64,000 nucleotides of DNA from Bilabrum cf. latius (Eukaryota > Bigyra: Bicosoecida > Bigyra > Bicosoecida), in NCBI GenBank assembly GCA_965178125.1, contig OZ237742.1, positions 1,347,618-1,411,617 on the forward strand, read 5' to 3'. The position numbers and the translations under genes were made by a program. Shown here one piece after another: positions 33,980 to 46,185 of the stretch (within the stretch, counting starts at the first letter, position 1; each line of letters opens with the position of its first letter). The notes beneath the pieces were generated by a model, which had not been told where the DNA came from, made no database searches, and saw only the letters and a list, made by a program, of their open reading frames with translations.

Positions 33980-34525
33980 TTGCACGATAACGGATGGCAA
34001 CAATAGTCGAGACCACAAGCTGGTGAATCTTTGCGTACAAGGTCAATTGGCATTCAACGAACGTTCACAGCGCAGGCCCATGCTGGTGCTCGCTGCTCAC
34101 ACAATCGTGCCGCTAGAAGCAGATAGGCTTGCCTCCATGCTCGGTAGGAAGGCAGCCCTGCGGCAAACCTAGTGCATGCCAGTGGGGGGCACTAGATCTA
34201 GCACTACTAGTAGCGCTGATTGGCCGGTTCTTCGCATATCTACCGAGTAGGCCCGATCGCGGTCTCCGAGTCGTCAGCGGTGGCCGCGTATTATGTCAGT
34301 GATGAGGACCTGTCTGCACGGTTATTTAGGCCCTCGGGCACCGAGCTGGATGCCTCTGCCTCCTCATTGGCTCCCCTGCTATGATAGACGCTTGATTTGC
34401 TTGCGAACTGCCTTTGCTTGCAAACTGCCGGAACTTTAGTTCAGGAAAGCAGCGCCACAAGAATGGGATCCCTGCCAAGTCACTTCTTGTTGAGTTGCGT
34501 GTCCCATCTTCATTCTACCCACAGA
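33980..34525. other. Intergenic between convergent genes
   Basis: 3' flanks of the unknown plus-strand gene and the minus-strand dynein light chain. No gene, RNA or repeat is recognised. Confidence 0.4.
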
Positions 34526-34996
34526 TCACCTGTTGAATACCGCAGCTCCGAATACGCTCGCTATGCAGTACATGGACACGCCTTCGCTCTTCTTTTGGCT
34601 GGGCCACTTGTACGTCACATGATTATCGTTCACGCCATCCCAAAAAAATGAATCGGCCGAATGGATACCAGCACCAGTATCTTGAGCAATCGTGCAGTGT
34701 ACAATGTACTTGAATGGCTTCACTGCTGCCAAGCGGGCCATCACACCATCACAAATGGCATCGATCCAGCCTGGGACATCATCTTCTTTGTACTCTTTCT
34801 TTTCTAACACCTCATCGACAACGCTCTGCAGGATACCTTCAACTTCCTCGTTGATGAAAGCAGACTGCAAGGTAGGTCAAGATTAGGCAGGCAGTGCAAC
34901 ACAAATATCACGTTCCATACCACCTGTATCCTATATCAACTATACAGTAGTACTTCTTACGTCATCAGCTGTCTCAATGGCCTCCACAGACGACAT
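34526..34996 (-). CDS. Tctex1-type dynein light chain (DYNLT)
   Basis: Two exons, 34961-34996 and 34526-34864, with a 96-nt intron (GTAAGA donor, TTGCAG acceptor). The product has 124 residues and ends at TGA. The Tctex1 fold signature is clear: KYIVHCTIAQDTGAGIH, FWDGVNDNHVTYKW and MYCIASVFGAAVF. Tctex1 light chains dimerise and bind dynein intermediate chain in cytoplasmic, ciliary or axonemal dyneins. Together with TTLL and EHD this is compatible with a ciliated ancestor or life stage, but does not prove one. It has no in-frame TAG. The small first exon (12 codons) is supported by a perfect phase join. Confidence 0.93.
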
Positions 34997-35373
34997 TAGC
35001 TTTAGACAGCACCGTTTTGGCTTTCTTGTGCAACCGCTCTACGAATGTTCCGCAAGAAATGCGCGGCGTCCGACAATGTGGTGACGGCCACTCGGTGTTT
35101 TTCCGCAGATTCACGCCTAGCAACTGCCGGCTGAAATTTGCATTTTGTATGTGAGAAGAAAAATGATCAAGTATTGAAACGTTGTATCCCCAGCTCCTTC
35201 GCATCTCTCTTGTCAATACTTGTCAAGGGCGTTTCAACCTTGAAGTGAAACCGAATCCTCCCAGTAACCTTCTTTGCGAGAACGGCTTATATTCGATCAA
35301 TCAGATCACGTTTTTCACCACACTCTGTACTTTTATTTGTTTTTCTATTCATCGCAGGCAAGATTCTGGCAAA
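34997..35373. other. Divergent intergenic region, possible 5' intron of the CCT gene
   Basis: Shared upstream DNA of DYNLT (minus) and the CCT-motif gene (plus). A good acceptor (ttctattcatcgcag) ends at 35357, just before the chosen ATG, so the CCT gene probably has an upstream non-coding or coding exon here. Confidence 0.45.
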
Positions 35374-38300
35374 ATGAGGCATTTTAGGCGCTCCAGACTT
35401 GACGATGGTAGTATCACACGTAGGAGTGGGAGCTGCAAGCCGCGCAGGTCGGGGCGGCATGGATGCGCGGTGAGTTACAACGAAATGTCATTGTTAGAAT
35501 TGCGTTTGCAACTAGCCCGTTGGTGCGTTGCAACGGACGAAGGATTACACGTTGGAATTGCCACTTTGAAGAAGCTTCCTGACGTATCGCAGAAGAGACT
35601 GGTCAAGAATGAAAGCGGCGCAGCTGGAATTGAGGAAACTGGCGCCCAACTATCTGAAGGGTCTTAGTCTCGGGCCATCGCGATTAGATCACACAAGCCC
35701 TTCTCGCTGCAGTACAGGATCCCTCCGAGCAACCGGCGATGCCAATCTGCGAGGAGTCGGAGGCAGCGAGCCGAATCTAGAAGTAGTGCAGGCAGCCTAG
35801 AATCACGTGCTGTACGCTGGGGGTATTCTTCTGACGATGATAGCCATATTGGCATGCTCTCGCCCCGCCGGCCTCGTTATGATAGCGGGACCTCCGAGAG
35901 CGACTTGGACGGTGGAGTCCTAGAGCCGTTCCATGGCAGTGGCATCGAGGGGGATAGAGAGAGAGTCAGTGGGAGGGTCGAAGTGGCTGAAAGCACGCTG
36001 GCAGAGCCCCACCATTCACCAATGTCTCCCTCCCCAGCCCCCAGCGGCAGCAGTCGCCCGCTGCCCAGCGGGGGGTCCTCTGTGGCCCGGTCCATGGGCA
36101 GGGCCTCCCCTCCCATCGCTGCAGGGACGGCCAGAGCTGGAAGCGAGCAGGAGAACTAGGTGCGCATGTCACCAGAGGGGGATGGTCCGGTTGCCCTCGG
36201 CAGCGAGGCGGGGACCTGCGCCGGCACACCGGTGCGCATGGCCTCCTCGTGCGCCTTCAGCTGCGACGGAGCTGAGCAGGACGGCGACGAGTGTGACGAG
36301 TGCACTGGTGGCCCCAAAGGGCCTGAGGCATCACCCGGCATGGTTAGCGTTGGGTATGATCCCAGAGGTGCGAACAGCAGCGTGTGGGGGTCTGGGTGTC
36401 TGTCTGGTTCTGACATCGATGAGGAAGAGGCTGGCACCGGGCTGGGGGGCAGCTGCGCGCCGCTGACCATGCCCAGGATACTGGACTTGGGCGGCAGTGC
36501 CGCTATGGAGCGGCCCAAGAACAGCAACGCGGCTCGCGGTCCCAGTTCACCCGTCCGTCTGCGTCGAGATGCGCCCAACAGTGGTGGGCCGGACTCGATG
36601 GACACGGTGCCATTCTCGGTGCGGATGCAGGACTTCTCTCACACCAAGCCGCAGGTGCAAGTGCAGCAAGGCACCTGTATGGTCCATCAGAAGGCAGGTG
36701 CGAAGTCAAGGACGGTGTCCTTCCGCGATGACGTCAGCAGGCCCGCCCCGCTGAACCCCCCAGGGGTGTCCCACGAGCACGCGATCGAGGCTCTCTCGCC
36801 CGTGCTCAGTCACCAGGCAGTGGTGGTGGTTGCCAGGACGGCGGTTGTTGCCGCGCCTGACGCCGCCACGGGACGCCAGCAGGGCAGTTCCTCTTCATCG
36901 TCCTCGTCTGCTGGTGCCCCTGGCAGGCGCGGCAGGCCAGGGCCCAGCGCTCAGGGCGGTTCCCCCCGGCAGGAGGAAGCGCGCCATGGGACATTGGAGC
37001 ATGTGCTGCGACGCCACCCTTCGGACGTGCAGCTGGCGCCATCCCGGTCCTTCGATGAGGCAGGTGACGAGGCTGAGGAGGCCTTCGAGGGGCACGCGGG
37101 GGATGTCGGGGTGGGGGAGGAAGCGGGTGAGAGCAAGCGATCCCTGGCGCGGATGGGCAGCATCCTGCAGGGGTTACGGCTGGACGACGTGCGCACGGGC
37201 GAGAACAGGGGCAGGAGCACGCACAGGAAGGGCAGGTCTGGACAGGGAGCAGGCAAGGCTCGCAAGCTGCCATCTGCCTCGCCCTTGGCGTCTCCGACGG
37301 GTATGAACAGCCTGCCATCTGCTTCGCCCACCGGTGGGGATGCTAGTGAGGAGAGCGCGTGGGGGCATGGGTGGATTGCCTCGCTGGGCCGCATGTCGCA
37401 GGACTCGCTGCACTCGGGCGGCTCCAGGGGCTCGCTGAGATCCAAGCCCGCTGCGGCAACCTCGCGGTCCAAGCTCGGGTCCTCCTCTTCCTCCTCCTCT
37501 CGGTCGATCGGCCGGCGGGACAGGCCTGGCTCTGCCACGGGCTCGATATCCGGTGGCTCCCCAGACCTGGGCCTGAACATCGACAGCAGCACCTGCGGGC
37601 CGTTAGACAGCCCCGCCCGTGCTGCAGGAGACAGCCCCGTGGAGCAAGCCGCCAGCAAGGGCAAGGGCAAGGGCGGGGCCCTGGCTCGGGTATCGAGCGC
37701 GGTGCGGCGCGCCGCATCTTCGAGCCAGGACACTCGCGCGGGGTGGATGTCCCCGGTGGGGGGCCAGCATTCGGATGGCGGTTCTGTGCTCGAGACAGAG
37801 GAGGGCGAGGCTGCCGTGGAGCTGGCTGAGCTGATGGCGAGGCAATCAATCAAGCGGTCTAGGAGCGATTTCGAGATGGGAGGACAAGTCCCAGTCGAAC
37901 GCAGGTGGAAGGGGGTCGGCATGGACCAGGTGGCACCGCCCCAGGCATGCAATATCGACCGTGCGAGCAAGCGGCCCAGACTGGTGCGGGGAGCATCGCA
38001 CGAGGTGCTTCCTAGCCTGGGGCAAGAGGGCTAGAGTGCCAGCATGCAGGATGACGAGGGGTGCGTGTCCATCGGAGGGGCGGTCCACCGGCCCATTATC
38101 CCCACGCTCCACATGGCGCCCCCGCTGCTGGCGGGACACCTGGGCGGTCCTCCCCCGAAGACGGCGTATGACTGGCGGCACCAGGTCTCGATGCCCACGG
38201 TCTAGGGGCCCATGCCCATGGACACAGACAATGAGGGCATTGCCAAAGGCAAGGATGGGTCGCGGTTTGCAGCGTCATCGCCAGCGCAGCCGGTGGGTGA

Positions 38301-39465
38301 ATTCAGCGGCTCAGCTTCTCGTATGGGTCCTATCGTGCTGCCCCAGTCCGCCCTTGAATACTCCATGCAATAGGGCCTGGAGCTGGATGAGGAGGAGGGG
38401 CGGCCGGACAGCGTGCTCATGACAGACATGCAACGCATGACCATGGCTGCCGCTGCTGTCACGCAGGCCTCCCTCCACGCCTTCGGGATCACAGCATGCG
38501 CTGCTCTGGCCGTGTGCACGCCTGTCGGGGGCAAGGACGGTACCGGGTCATCGTCGGCATTTCATAGTGCTAAGGCAAGTGGAGCCTCTGACACAGGAGC
38601 TCAGACTAGCACAAGCTCCGATCGCATGCCTGATGAGCCGTGGGTGCAGCGCACGGCGGATGCGCTCGACAGGCAGGGTGTGCCGCGGTCTGCCGAGGCC
38701 TTCGCGCGAGCATGGGTCGGTGAGCAGGGCCTGGCTTGCGCCCTTGCGGCGCACGAGTCCAGCACGGCCACATCCTCCTCCACGTCTGCCGAATACGCCG
38801 CGAGAGTCCCCTCGGCAGCCTCATACCGTAAGGGGCGCGTGGGAAGGTACTGCCTGTCGGAGCGGCGGGCCATGCTGCGGCGCTGGATGGGCAAGCGCAA
38901 GCGCCGCGTGTGGGGCAAGGACCAGGTCAGGTACAAGTACCGGCAGGTGGTCGCGCTGGCGAGGGCCAGGGAGGGCAAGGGCCGCTTCGGGAACTCGTCA
39001 CTGGGCAAGAACGCGCTGATGGAGGCGGCAGGCAGCGATCCCGAGATGCTGCGCAAGGTGCAGGCTACCATCCGGAAGAAGGGCAGCCACGGGGGTAGGA
39101 GTGGCTCCAGTGGCTCCAGTGGGTCGAGGGCCAGGTCACGGTCCATCAGCAACGAGGAGGCCGCGGGACTGGGGCGGTAGCGCAAGATGAGCGCAGGCAG
39201 CGACGAGCAGGATGTGGTGGGCCTGTCCGACCTGGATGGGCCTGCACCTGCAGGCCTGGGGCTTGGGCGGGGCAGTGGACGTGGTCGGGGTACGCGAGGC
39301 GGGTCCAAGCAGAGGAGGAGGGGCCGCGGGCAGTCCTGGTCCAGCCGAGGGGGCGCCCCGATGGTGAGCTCCGAGGATGGAAGCGGAGAGGAGGACGAGC
39401 CCGAGTATGTGCCGAGAGCCACCACCACCAGGTCTGGGCGCAAGACGGGGCGCAGGCTGGTGTGA
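35374..39465 (+). CDS. CCT-motif nuclear protein (CONSTANS/TOC1-type motif), six TAG-Gln
   Basis: One frame of 1,363 residues from ATG 35374 to TGA 39463-39465, crossing TAGs at 35665, 36157, 38032, 38203, 38371 and 39178. Most of it is disordered, Ser/Gly/Pro-rich and acidic. Near residues 1160-1206 lies a CCT motif: CLSERRAMLRRWMGKRKRR, then VRYKYRQVVALARAREGKGRF. It has the conserved basic helix, VRY.YR and KGRF of CONSTANS, CO-like and TOC1 proteins. In plants the CCT motif mediates nuclear entry and NF-Y-like DNA complexes in light and clock control. No B-box, receiver or GATA finger is seen, so the specific role is open. Read with the standard code this gene would be seven disconnected ORFs. 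Confidence 0.82.
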
Positions 39466-39934
39466 GGTAGGGTAAGGGCAAGGTGAGGGCGGAGTGCTCC
39501 GTGACAGGGGAATACCCCGGATCTTTGGCGCTGTGAACATCTCGCTGCACAAGCTCGCGATGTGACACACAAGACCGACGGCCGGACGGATTCTCCTGTC
39601 CCGGATGCAACACGGGAACCAATGAAAAGGTGCTGGTGCACGAACGCAAAGCAACAGCTGGCTGCGGCTGAGATGGGATGCCATCCCATCAGCCCGGGCG
39701 GCTTCTGAACTGCGCATGTACCGCACCTTTACATCGTGTGTGCCTGCAGGCCACCGGATATGAAGCGCTAGTGGGGGGACGATCCGATCGCGGGGTCCTT
39801 GCCACGTAGCTGCCGGTATGGCTTGCACCATGATTCATTCGATGAACAGATCTATGTATGTGTGTGATCACAGATACTACAGAACCTGTGCATGTAAAAG
39901 TTACCGTCGGCCTGCTGGATCCTCTCTCGATGGA
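39466..39934. other. Intergenic between convergent genes
   Basis: 3' flanks of the CCT gene and the minus-strand gene at 39935-40879. Nothing is recognised. Confidence 0.4.
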
Positions 39935-40879
39935 TCATCTTTGCGACATTGGCCCGTCTCGCCCCTCCTGGACATCGGTATCTTCGGATGTCACTGCCGC
40001 AGCAAGTGCGTCCATTTCTTTCTCGCGCTGCTGCCTCTCCTGTACCCTCCGCATAGACGATGCCAGCCGCTCCTCCGCCTCCTGCCGCAATCTGCTCCTC
40101 TCCCGTACGATCCTCTCAGGGGGCTCCCCGCGCATGCCGTCCATGGTCGACTTGGCTGACGCAAGTGAGCACGCGAGAGAACCATTGAACGACCTAAAAT
40201 TCTCGACTAGCAGGCCAAAAATGCCTGCGCTGTGCCTGCTCGGCAGCGCCACGCCGTTCCAGCAGTCCTCCACCCGGCACAGCTGGCACTGCTCGTCAAG
40301 GCGGACTCGTATGCCTGTTTGCAGCGGGAACTGGATCCCAGAGCCATTCGATGAGAATCCATACCTAGCCCTTAGCCATAGTGTAGCCTCATCTGGTCGA
40401 ATCTCCGTGGCTTCCTCACCTTCTGCATCGTTTCCACTGCTATCAGATCCCGGTCCCACTGCCAGGTCCGGCTGCCCGCTGGACTCGCGGCCGGACCACC
40501 ACTTGTAGTCGTCAATCTCTGCATATGGCAACACCATAGCTAGTACTTGCATTCCCTTCTTGAATTCGTCTGGGCCATTCAAACGCCAAACTGGGTCTTC
40601 GAAGGTGACTGCTGCGGCCAACATGGAATCCCCCTCCTTGTTTTGATGCTGGCAAGAATACCACCGCAACAATACTTTTTCAACCTTCTTCATGTCGCAT
40701 CGTCTTTCAATCGGAATGCTCAGCTTGCGATCCACATCGACAGCTAAACCATTGGCGGCTGCATCTTGAGCAGATTCTGTGGCAACTGCGTCTGGTCCAC
40801 ACAAAAGTGGAGTAGCCACCAAACCTCCGAAATACGCCATGCTTCTGTATCTGTATAGCGAGCCGAGGGCTCTGCGCAT
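39935..40879 (-). CDS. Uncharacterised protein, possible NTF2-like/DUF2358-type domain
   Basis: A 314-residue frame from ATG 40879 to TGA 39935-39937; it is open further to an ATG at 40978. The N terminus (MRRALGSLYRYRSMAYFGGL) is basic then hydrophobic and could target a mitochondrion or plastid. A central region (LRWYSC, AAAVTFEDPVWRLNGPDEFKKGM) has the shape of NTF2/SnoaL-like proteins that begin with a tetramerising helix followed by a FxDP turn; plant DUF2358 proteins look similar. An acidic insert and a C-terminal coiled coil (RIVRERSRLRQEAEERL) follow. The assignment is tentative. It has no in-frame TAG. It is the last core gene before the subtelomeric mosaic. Confidence 0.6.
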   Translation of the reverse strand: MRRALGSLYRYRSMAYFGGLVATPLLCGPDAVATESAQDAAANGLAVDVDRKLSIPIERRCDMKKVEKVLLRWYSCQHQNKEGDSMLAAAVTFEDPVWRLNGPDEFKKGMQVLAMVLPYAEIDDYKWWSGRESSGQPDLAVGPGSDSSGNDAEGEEATEIRPDEATLWLRARYGFSSNGSGIQFPLQTGIRVRLDEQCQLCRVEDCWNGVALPSRHSAGIFGLLVENFRSFNGSLACSLASAKSTMDGMRGEPPERIVRERSRLRQEAEERLASSMRRVQERQQREKEMDALAAAVTSEDTDVQEGRDGPMSQR

Positions 40880-41079
40880 GATTGCTGTGGTGCAGAAATT
40901 TAGCTTATAGACTCCGAGTCTAAATCGATCGGATGCCCCACCAACAAGTAGACCTGTTATCTGCGGACCAGGCAGCATTTGGCAAATTCCTAGACTTCAA
41001 TGATGGATCTTCCCTGCAATGTCTGATAATTGTCAGATCCCTGTCCTTGGGTTGTTATTTGCTACTCACACATACATGC

Positions 41080-41360
41080 ACCATGGTCCATCCATCGCCC
41101 GCACACCCAATCTGCTTGCCCCGGCATGTACCATGACCCCATCCACCGCCCGCACACCCAATCTGCTTGCGCCAGCACATGTACCATGTCCCCATCCACC
41201 GCCCGCACACCCGACCTGCTTGCGCCAGCACATGTACCATGACCCCATCCACCGCCCGCACACCCGACCTGCTTGCGCCAGCACATGTACCATGACCCCA
41301 TCCACCGCCCGCACACCCAACCTGCTTGCTCTAGCACATGTACCATGACCCCATCCACCG
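41080..41360. repeat. 53-bp minisatellite ending at a telomere tract
   Basis: Units begin with accatg at 41080, 41130, 41183, 41236, 41289 and 41342 (spacing 50, then 53). The core is ccatccaccgcccgcacacc. The array runs straight into the TTAGGG tract at 41361. A homologous 54-bp array precedes the terminal telomere at 62479. Confidence 0.95.
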
Positions 41361-41454
41361 GTTAGGGTTAGGGTTAGGGTTAGGGTTAGGGTTAGGGTTA
41401 GGGTTAGGGTTAGGGTTAGGGTTAGGGTTAGGGTTAGGGTTAGGGTTAGGGTTA
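41361..41454 (+). repeat. Interstitial telomere tract 1 (TTAGGG), 94 bp
   Basis: About 15 perfect repeats, G-rich on the plus strand. It ends at the junction GGGTTA-CAGTACC that opens the 1.6-kb cassette. Confidence 0.98.
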
Positions 41455-43102
41455 CAGTACCATCCTAGGCCAGGCCCGGGCGCCGCGAAAGTATCATGTT
41501 CCGCAAAAAGTATCATGTTCCGCATAGACGGTGTTGCCGCGCAGTGTCCAAGTGGTCGCAAGATCGCACTGAGGCAGATCTGGGCCAGTTGCAGAGATGC
41601 AAGCAGTCGACAAGAGGTGCAAAGTCGACAAGAGGTGCAAGTGATTAGCAATGCATATTTGGTGTATGATTATGATTGTCTGCTTGGTTTGCAATGAATC
41701 TCGGCCTCGGTCTCCTCGGTGGTGCGGCCCGTGGGTGACGAGCACCCAGGGGGCTGCACGGGATGGACGCCCACCCGGCGAGTCTGGACCAAACCGCGTC
41801 GTGCAAATTGGGTTTGCCAAGGAGGTGTGCCCTGCTGTGTTTCGCCCGCGAGAATAGGGGGTTGTCTCCCCGTCGGGCAGGTGCTCCATCCAGCTCGCCC
41901 GTCCATGACTGAGACAGCACGGGCCGCGACAAGTGCGCGAGCCCGGGGATCAAGTCAGCGGCCGATGGCAGCGAGCCGGCATGAAGCGCGTGCACGAGGA
42001 GCTTGCGCTCCCCATGCACTGCCTGCCCCACCTCATTGCGGATCTGGGACATCAGGTTCATCGTGTTGCCACACACACCTCCACACTCGACGATCGGATC
42101 TACAGAGACACCTGTCCCGGGATGCTGCTCCTCGTCATTGGCCTGCTCCTTCTCGCCCCGGGGGCACGCGCTGCCTCGAAGCACGCACCCGCGCTCCCGC
42201 CCGACTCAAGGACTGAGTGCTGGGAGGGTGCGCGGGCAGCCGCGTGAGAGGACGACGGGCGTGCCGCCGAAGGCCGAGTCCAGGAGCTGGGGACGGGACG
42301 CATCATTGGGACTGCCCTGAGGAGACCAAAGAATCAACCGCCATCCGTACGGATCCCTATACGGTTGGCCGGTCTGACTCTCTGCTCGCCCACTGCACGG
42401 ATCTGCTCAGTTCCATGCAATGTTTGCCAAAAGCGGCGAGAGGGTCTCATCAGCACAGGTGGGTCCTAAAAGCTGCCTGCAATGCATAGGAAAAGAATAA
42501 AACGATTGAAAACAAATTAATAGCCCCTCAATGCAAGGCAACATACCCGAGTGCTGCCATGAAAACCGGACAACGCACAAGCACGTCAGCAGACCAGCGA
42601 TGATCCCATACAGATGCCAGAACCACACACAATTACAAAGCAAACAAACTGAATGAATACAATAGAATTAAAACACCTGGCGGTTGTTTTACTCGGGCTA
42701 TGCTGTACCTAGCTGTTCTGTCTGCAAGCGCCATCGCGCGCCCCAATGAGGCGAGACCTAAGCAGAGCTACAGCAGCATGCCACCTTGGACACACCGCGA
42801 TATATGGCAGGAAATGGCAATTAACATTAATCCCAACAGGTTCCAGGACAGTTGAGCCTGTCTGTGGTGCTGAGAGGTGTGGTTGCGCTAGAATTCGCCA
42901 ACGGTTGTGAACACTGGCAGCGGAACCAGTTAGCTAGGCGGCGCGGCGTCTTAGGCTGCACAATACTGTCAGACTTTGCAGTGAATACCGTCAATCTCGC
43001 ATCATAGTTTCAAACGATGAGTACTTTTGTTGATTGTGATAGTGGAAGTCAGTCCGAGTGCATTGGTTGGGCGAATATTTGAGATTCCTCATCTTCGGAG
43101 TT
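41455..43102. repeat. Subtelomeric cassette A, copy 1 (1,648 bp)
   Basis: Identical to copy 2 by eye except for an extra 18-bp tandem duplication (gtcgacaagaggtgcaaa) near 41610-41640. It holds a 179-codon minus-strand frame (41645-42184, ends TAA) that I cannot assign, and no clear family motif. Flanked on both sides by telomere repeats. Confidence 0.95.
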
Positions 43103-43971
43103 GGGTTAGGGTAGGGTTAGGGTTAGGGTTAGGGTTAGGGTTAGGGTTAGGGTTAGGGTTAGGGTTAGGGTTAGGGTTAGGGTTAGGGTTAGGGTTAGGG
43201 TTAGGGTTAGGGTTAGGGTTAGGGTTAGGGTTAGGGTTAGGGTTAGGGTTAGGGTTAGGGTTAGGGTTAGGGTTAGGGTTAGGGTTAGGGTTAGGGTTAG
43301 GGTTAGGGTTAGGGTTAGGGTTAGGGTTAGGGTTAGGGTTAGGGTTAGGGTTAGGGTTAGGGTTAGGGTTAGGGTTAGGGTTAGGGTTAGGGTTAGGGTT
43401 AGGGTTAGGGTTAGGGTTAGGGTTAGGGTTAGGGTTAGGGTTAGGGTTAGGGTTAGGGTTAGGGTTAGGGTTAGGGTTAGGGTTAGGGTTAGGGTTAGGG
43501 TTAGGGTTAGGGTTAGGGTTAGGGTTAGGGTTAGGGTTAGGGTTAGGGTTAGGGTTAGGGTTAGGGTTAGGGTTAGGGTTAGGGTTAGGGTTAGGGTTAG
43601 GGTTAGGGTTAGGGTTAGGGTTAGGGTTAGGGTTAGGGTTAGGGTTAGGGTTAGGGTTAGGGTTAGGGTTAGGGTTAGGGTTAGGGTTAGGGTTAGGGTT
43701 AGGGTTAGGGTTAGGGTTAGGGTTAGGGTTAGGGTTAGGGTTAGGGTTAGGGTTAGGGTTAGGGTTAGGGTTAGGGTTAGGGTTAGGGTTAGGGTTAGGG
43801 TTAGGGTTAGGGTTAGGGTTAGGGTTAGGGTTAGGGTTAGGGTTAGGGTTAGGGTTAGGGTTAGGGTTAGGGTTAGGGTTAGGGTTAGGGTTAGGGTTAG
43901 GGTTAGGGTTAGGGTTAGGGTTAGGGTTAGGGTTAGGGTTAGGGTTAGGGTTAGGGTTAGGGTTAGGGTTA
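43103..43971 (+). repeat. Interstitial telomere tract 2, 869 bp
   Basis: Nearly perfect TTAGGG. One degenerate unit (gggtaggg) occurs at the left edge, the same as in tract 3. Long Gly-Leu and Asn-Pro frames through it are shadows. Confidence 0.98.
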
Positions 43972-45601
43972 CAGTACCATCCTAGGCCAGGCCCGGGCGC
44001 CGCGAAAGTATCATGTTCCGCAAAAAGTATCATGTTCCGCATAGACGGTGTTGCCGCGCAGTGTCCAAGTGGTCGCAAGATCGCACTGAGGCAGATCTGG
44101 GCCAGTTGCAGAGATGCAAGCAGTCGACAAGAGGTGCAAGTGATTAGCAATGCATATTTGGTGTATGATTATGATTGTCTGCTTGGTTTGCAATGAATCT
44201 CGGCCTCGGTCTCCTCGGTGGTGCGGCCCGTGGGTGACGAGCACCCAGGGGGCTGCACGGGATGGACGCCCACCCGGCGAGTCTGGACCAAACCGCGTCG
44301 TGCAAATTGGGTTTGCCAAGGAGGTGTGCCCTGCTGTGTTTCGCCCGCGAGAATAGGGGGTTGTCTCCCCGTCGGGCAGGTGCTCCATCCAGCTCGCCCG
44401 TCCATGACTGAGACAGCACGGGCCGCGACAAGTGCGCGAGCCCGGGGATCAAGTCAGCGGCCGATGGCAGCGAGCCGGCATGAAGCGCGTGCACGAGGAG
44501 CTTGCGCTCCCCATGCACTGCCTGCCCCACCTCATTGCGGATCTGGGACATCAGGTTCATCGTGTTGCCACACACACCTCCACACTCGACGATCGGATCT
44601 ACAGAGACACCTGTCCCGGGATGCTGCTCCTCGTCATTGGCCTGCTCCTTCTCGCCCCGGGGGCACGCGCTGCCTCGAAGCACGCACCCGCGCTCCCGCC
44701 CGACTCAAGGACTGAGTGCTGGGAGGGTGCGCGGGCAGCCGCGTGAGAGGACGACGGGCGTGCCGCCGAAGGCCGAGTCCAGGAGCTGGGGACGGGACGC
44801 ATCATTGGGACTGCCCTGAGGAGACCAAAGAATCAACCGCCATCCGTACGGATCCCTATACGGTTGGCCGGTCTGACTCTCTGCTCGCCCACTGCACGGA
44901 TCTGCTCAGTTCCATGCAATGTTTGCCAAAAGCGGCGAGAGGGTCTCATCAGCACAGGTGGGTCCTAAAAGCTGCCTGCAATGCATAGGAAAAGAATAAA
45001 ACGATTGAAAACAAATTAATAGCCCCTCAATGCAAGGCAACATACCCGAGTGCTGCCATGAAAACCGGACAACGCACAAGCACGTCAGCAGACCAGCGAT
45101 GATCCCATACAGATGCCAGAACCACACACAATTACAAAGCAAACAAACTGAATGAATACAATAGAATTAAAACACCTGGCGGTTGTTTTACTCGGGCTAT
45201 GCTGTACCTAGCTGTTCTGTCTGCAAGCGCCATCGCGCGCCCCAATGAGGCGAGACCTAAGCAGAGCTACAGCAGCATGCCACCTTGGACACACCGCGAT
45301 ATATGGCAGGAAATGGCAATTAACATTAATCCCAACAGGTTCCAGGACAGTTGAGCCTGTCTGTGGTGCTGAGAGGTGTGGTTGCGCTAGAATTCGCCAA
45401 CGGTTGTGAACACTGGCAGCGGAACCAGTTAGCTAGGCGGCGCGGCGTCTTAGGCTGCACAATACTGTCAGACTTTGCAGTGAATACCGTCAATCTCGCA
45501 TCATAGTTTCAAACGATGAGTACTTTTGTTGATTGTGATAGTGGAAGTCAGTCCGAGTGCATTGGTTGGGCGAATATTTGAGATTCCTCATCTTCGGAGT
45601 T
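43972..45601. repeat. Subtelomeric cassette A, copy 2 (1,630 bp)
   Basis: Second copy in direct orientation, with the same left junction (GGGTTA-CAGTACC) and the same right junction (cttcggagttgggttagggt). The 179-codon minus-strand frame recurs at 44144-44683. Confidence 0.95.
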
Positions 45602-46071
45602 GGGTTAGGGTAGGGTTAGGGTTAGGGTTAGGGTTAGGGTTAGGGTTAGGGTTAGGGTTAGGGTTAGGGTTAGGGTTAGGGTTAGGGTTAGGGTTAGGGT
45701 TAGGGTTAGGGTTAGGGTTAGGGTTAGGGTTAGGGTTAGGGTTAGGGTTAGGGTTAGGGTTAGGGTTAGGGTTAGGGTTAGGGTTAGGGTTAGGGTTAGG
45801 GTTAGGGTTAGGGTTAGGGTTAGGGTTAGGGTTAGGGTTAGGGTTAGGGTTAGGGTTAGGGTTAGGGTTAGGGTTAGGGTTAGGGTTAGGGTTAGGGTTA
45901 GGGTTAGGGTTAGGGTTAGGGTTAGGGTTAGGGTTAGGGTTAGGGTTAGGGTTAGGGTTAGGGTTAGGGTTAGGGTTAGGGTTAGGGTTAGGGTTAGGGT
46001 TAGGGTTAGGGTTAGGGTTAGGGTTAGGGTTAGGGTTAGGGTTAGGGTTAGGGTTAGGGTTAGGGTTAGGG
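45602..46071 (+). repeat. Interstitial telomere tract 3, 470 bp
   Basis: TTAGGG repeats with the same degenerate left unit as tract 2. It exits as gggtatct, the same octamer that ends tract 4 at 51100. Confidence 0.98.
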
Positions 46072-46185
46072 TATCTGGGGGTCATGTTAGGATCGGGGCA
46101 CGCCCTTTTTTGGACCAAAAATAAAAACGCCGCACATTATATATATTTAGATAGCCCTTGATCAGGAGAGTTGTTTTATGGTTAG

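Noticed and set aside
43027-44196. Long Gly-Leu, Val-Arg, Asn-Pro and Thr-Leu ORFs (also 45526-46161, 50521-51203, 51700-52470, 62229-63744)
   Set aside because: They are translations of TTAGGG repeats; 6 bp is a multiple of 3, so several frames stay open.
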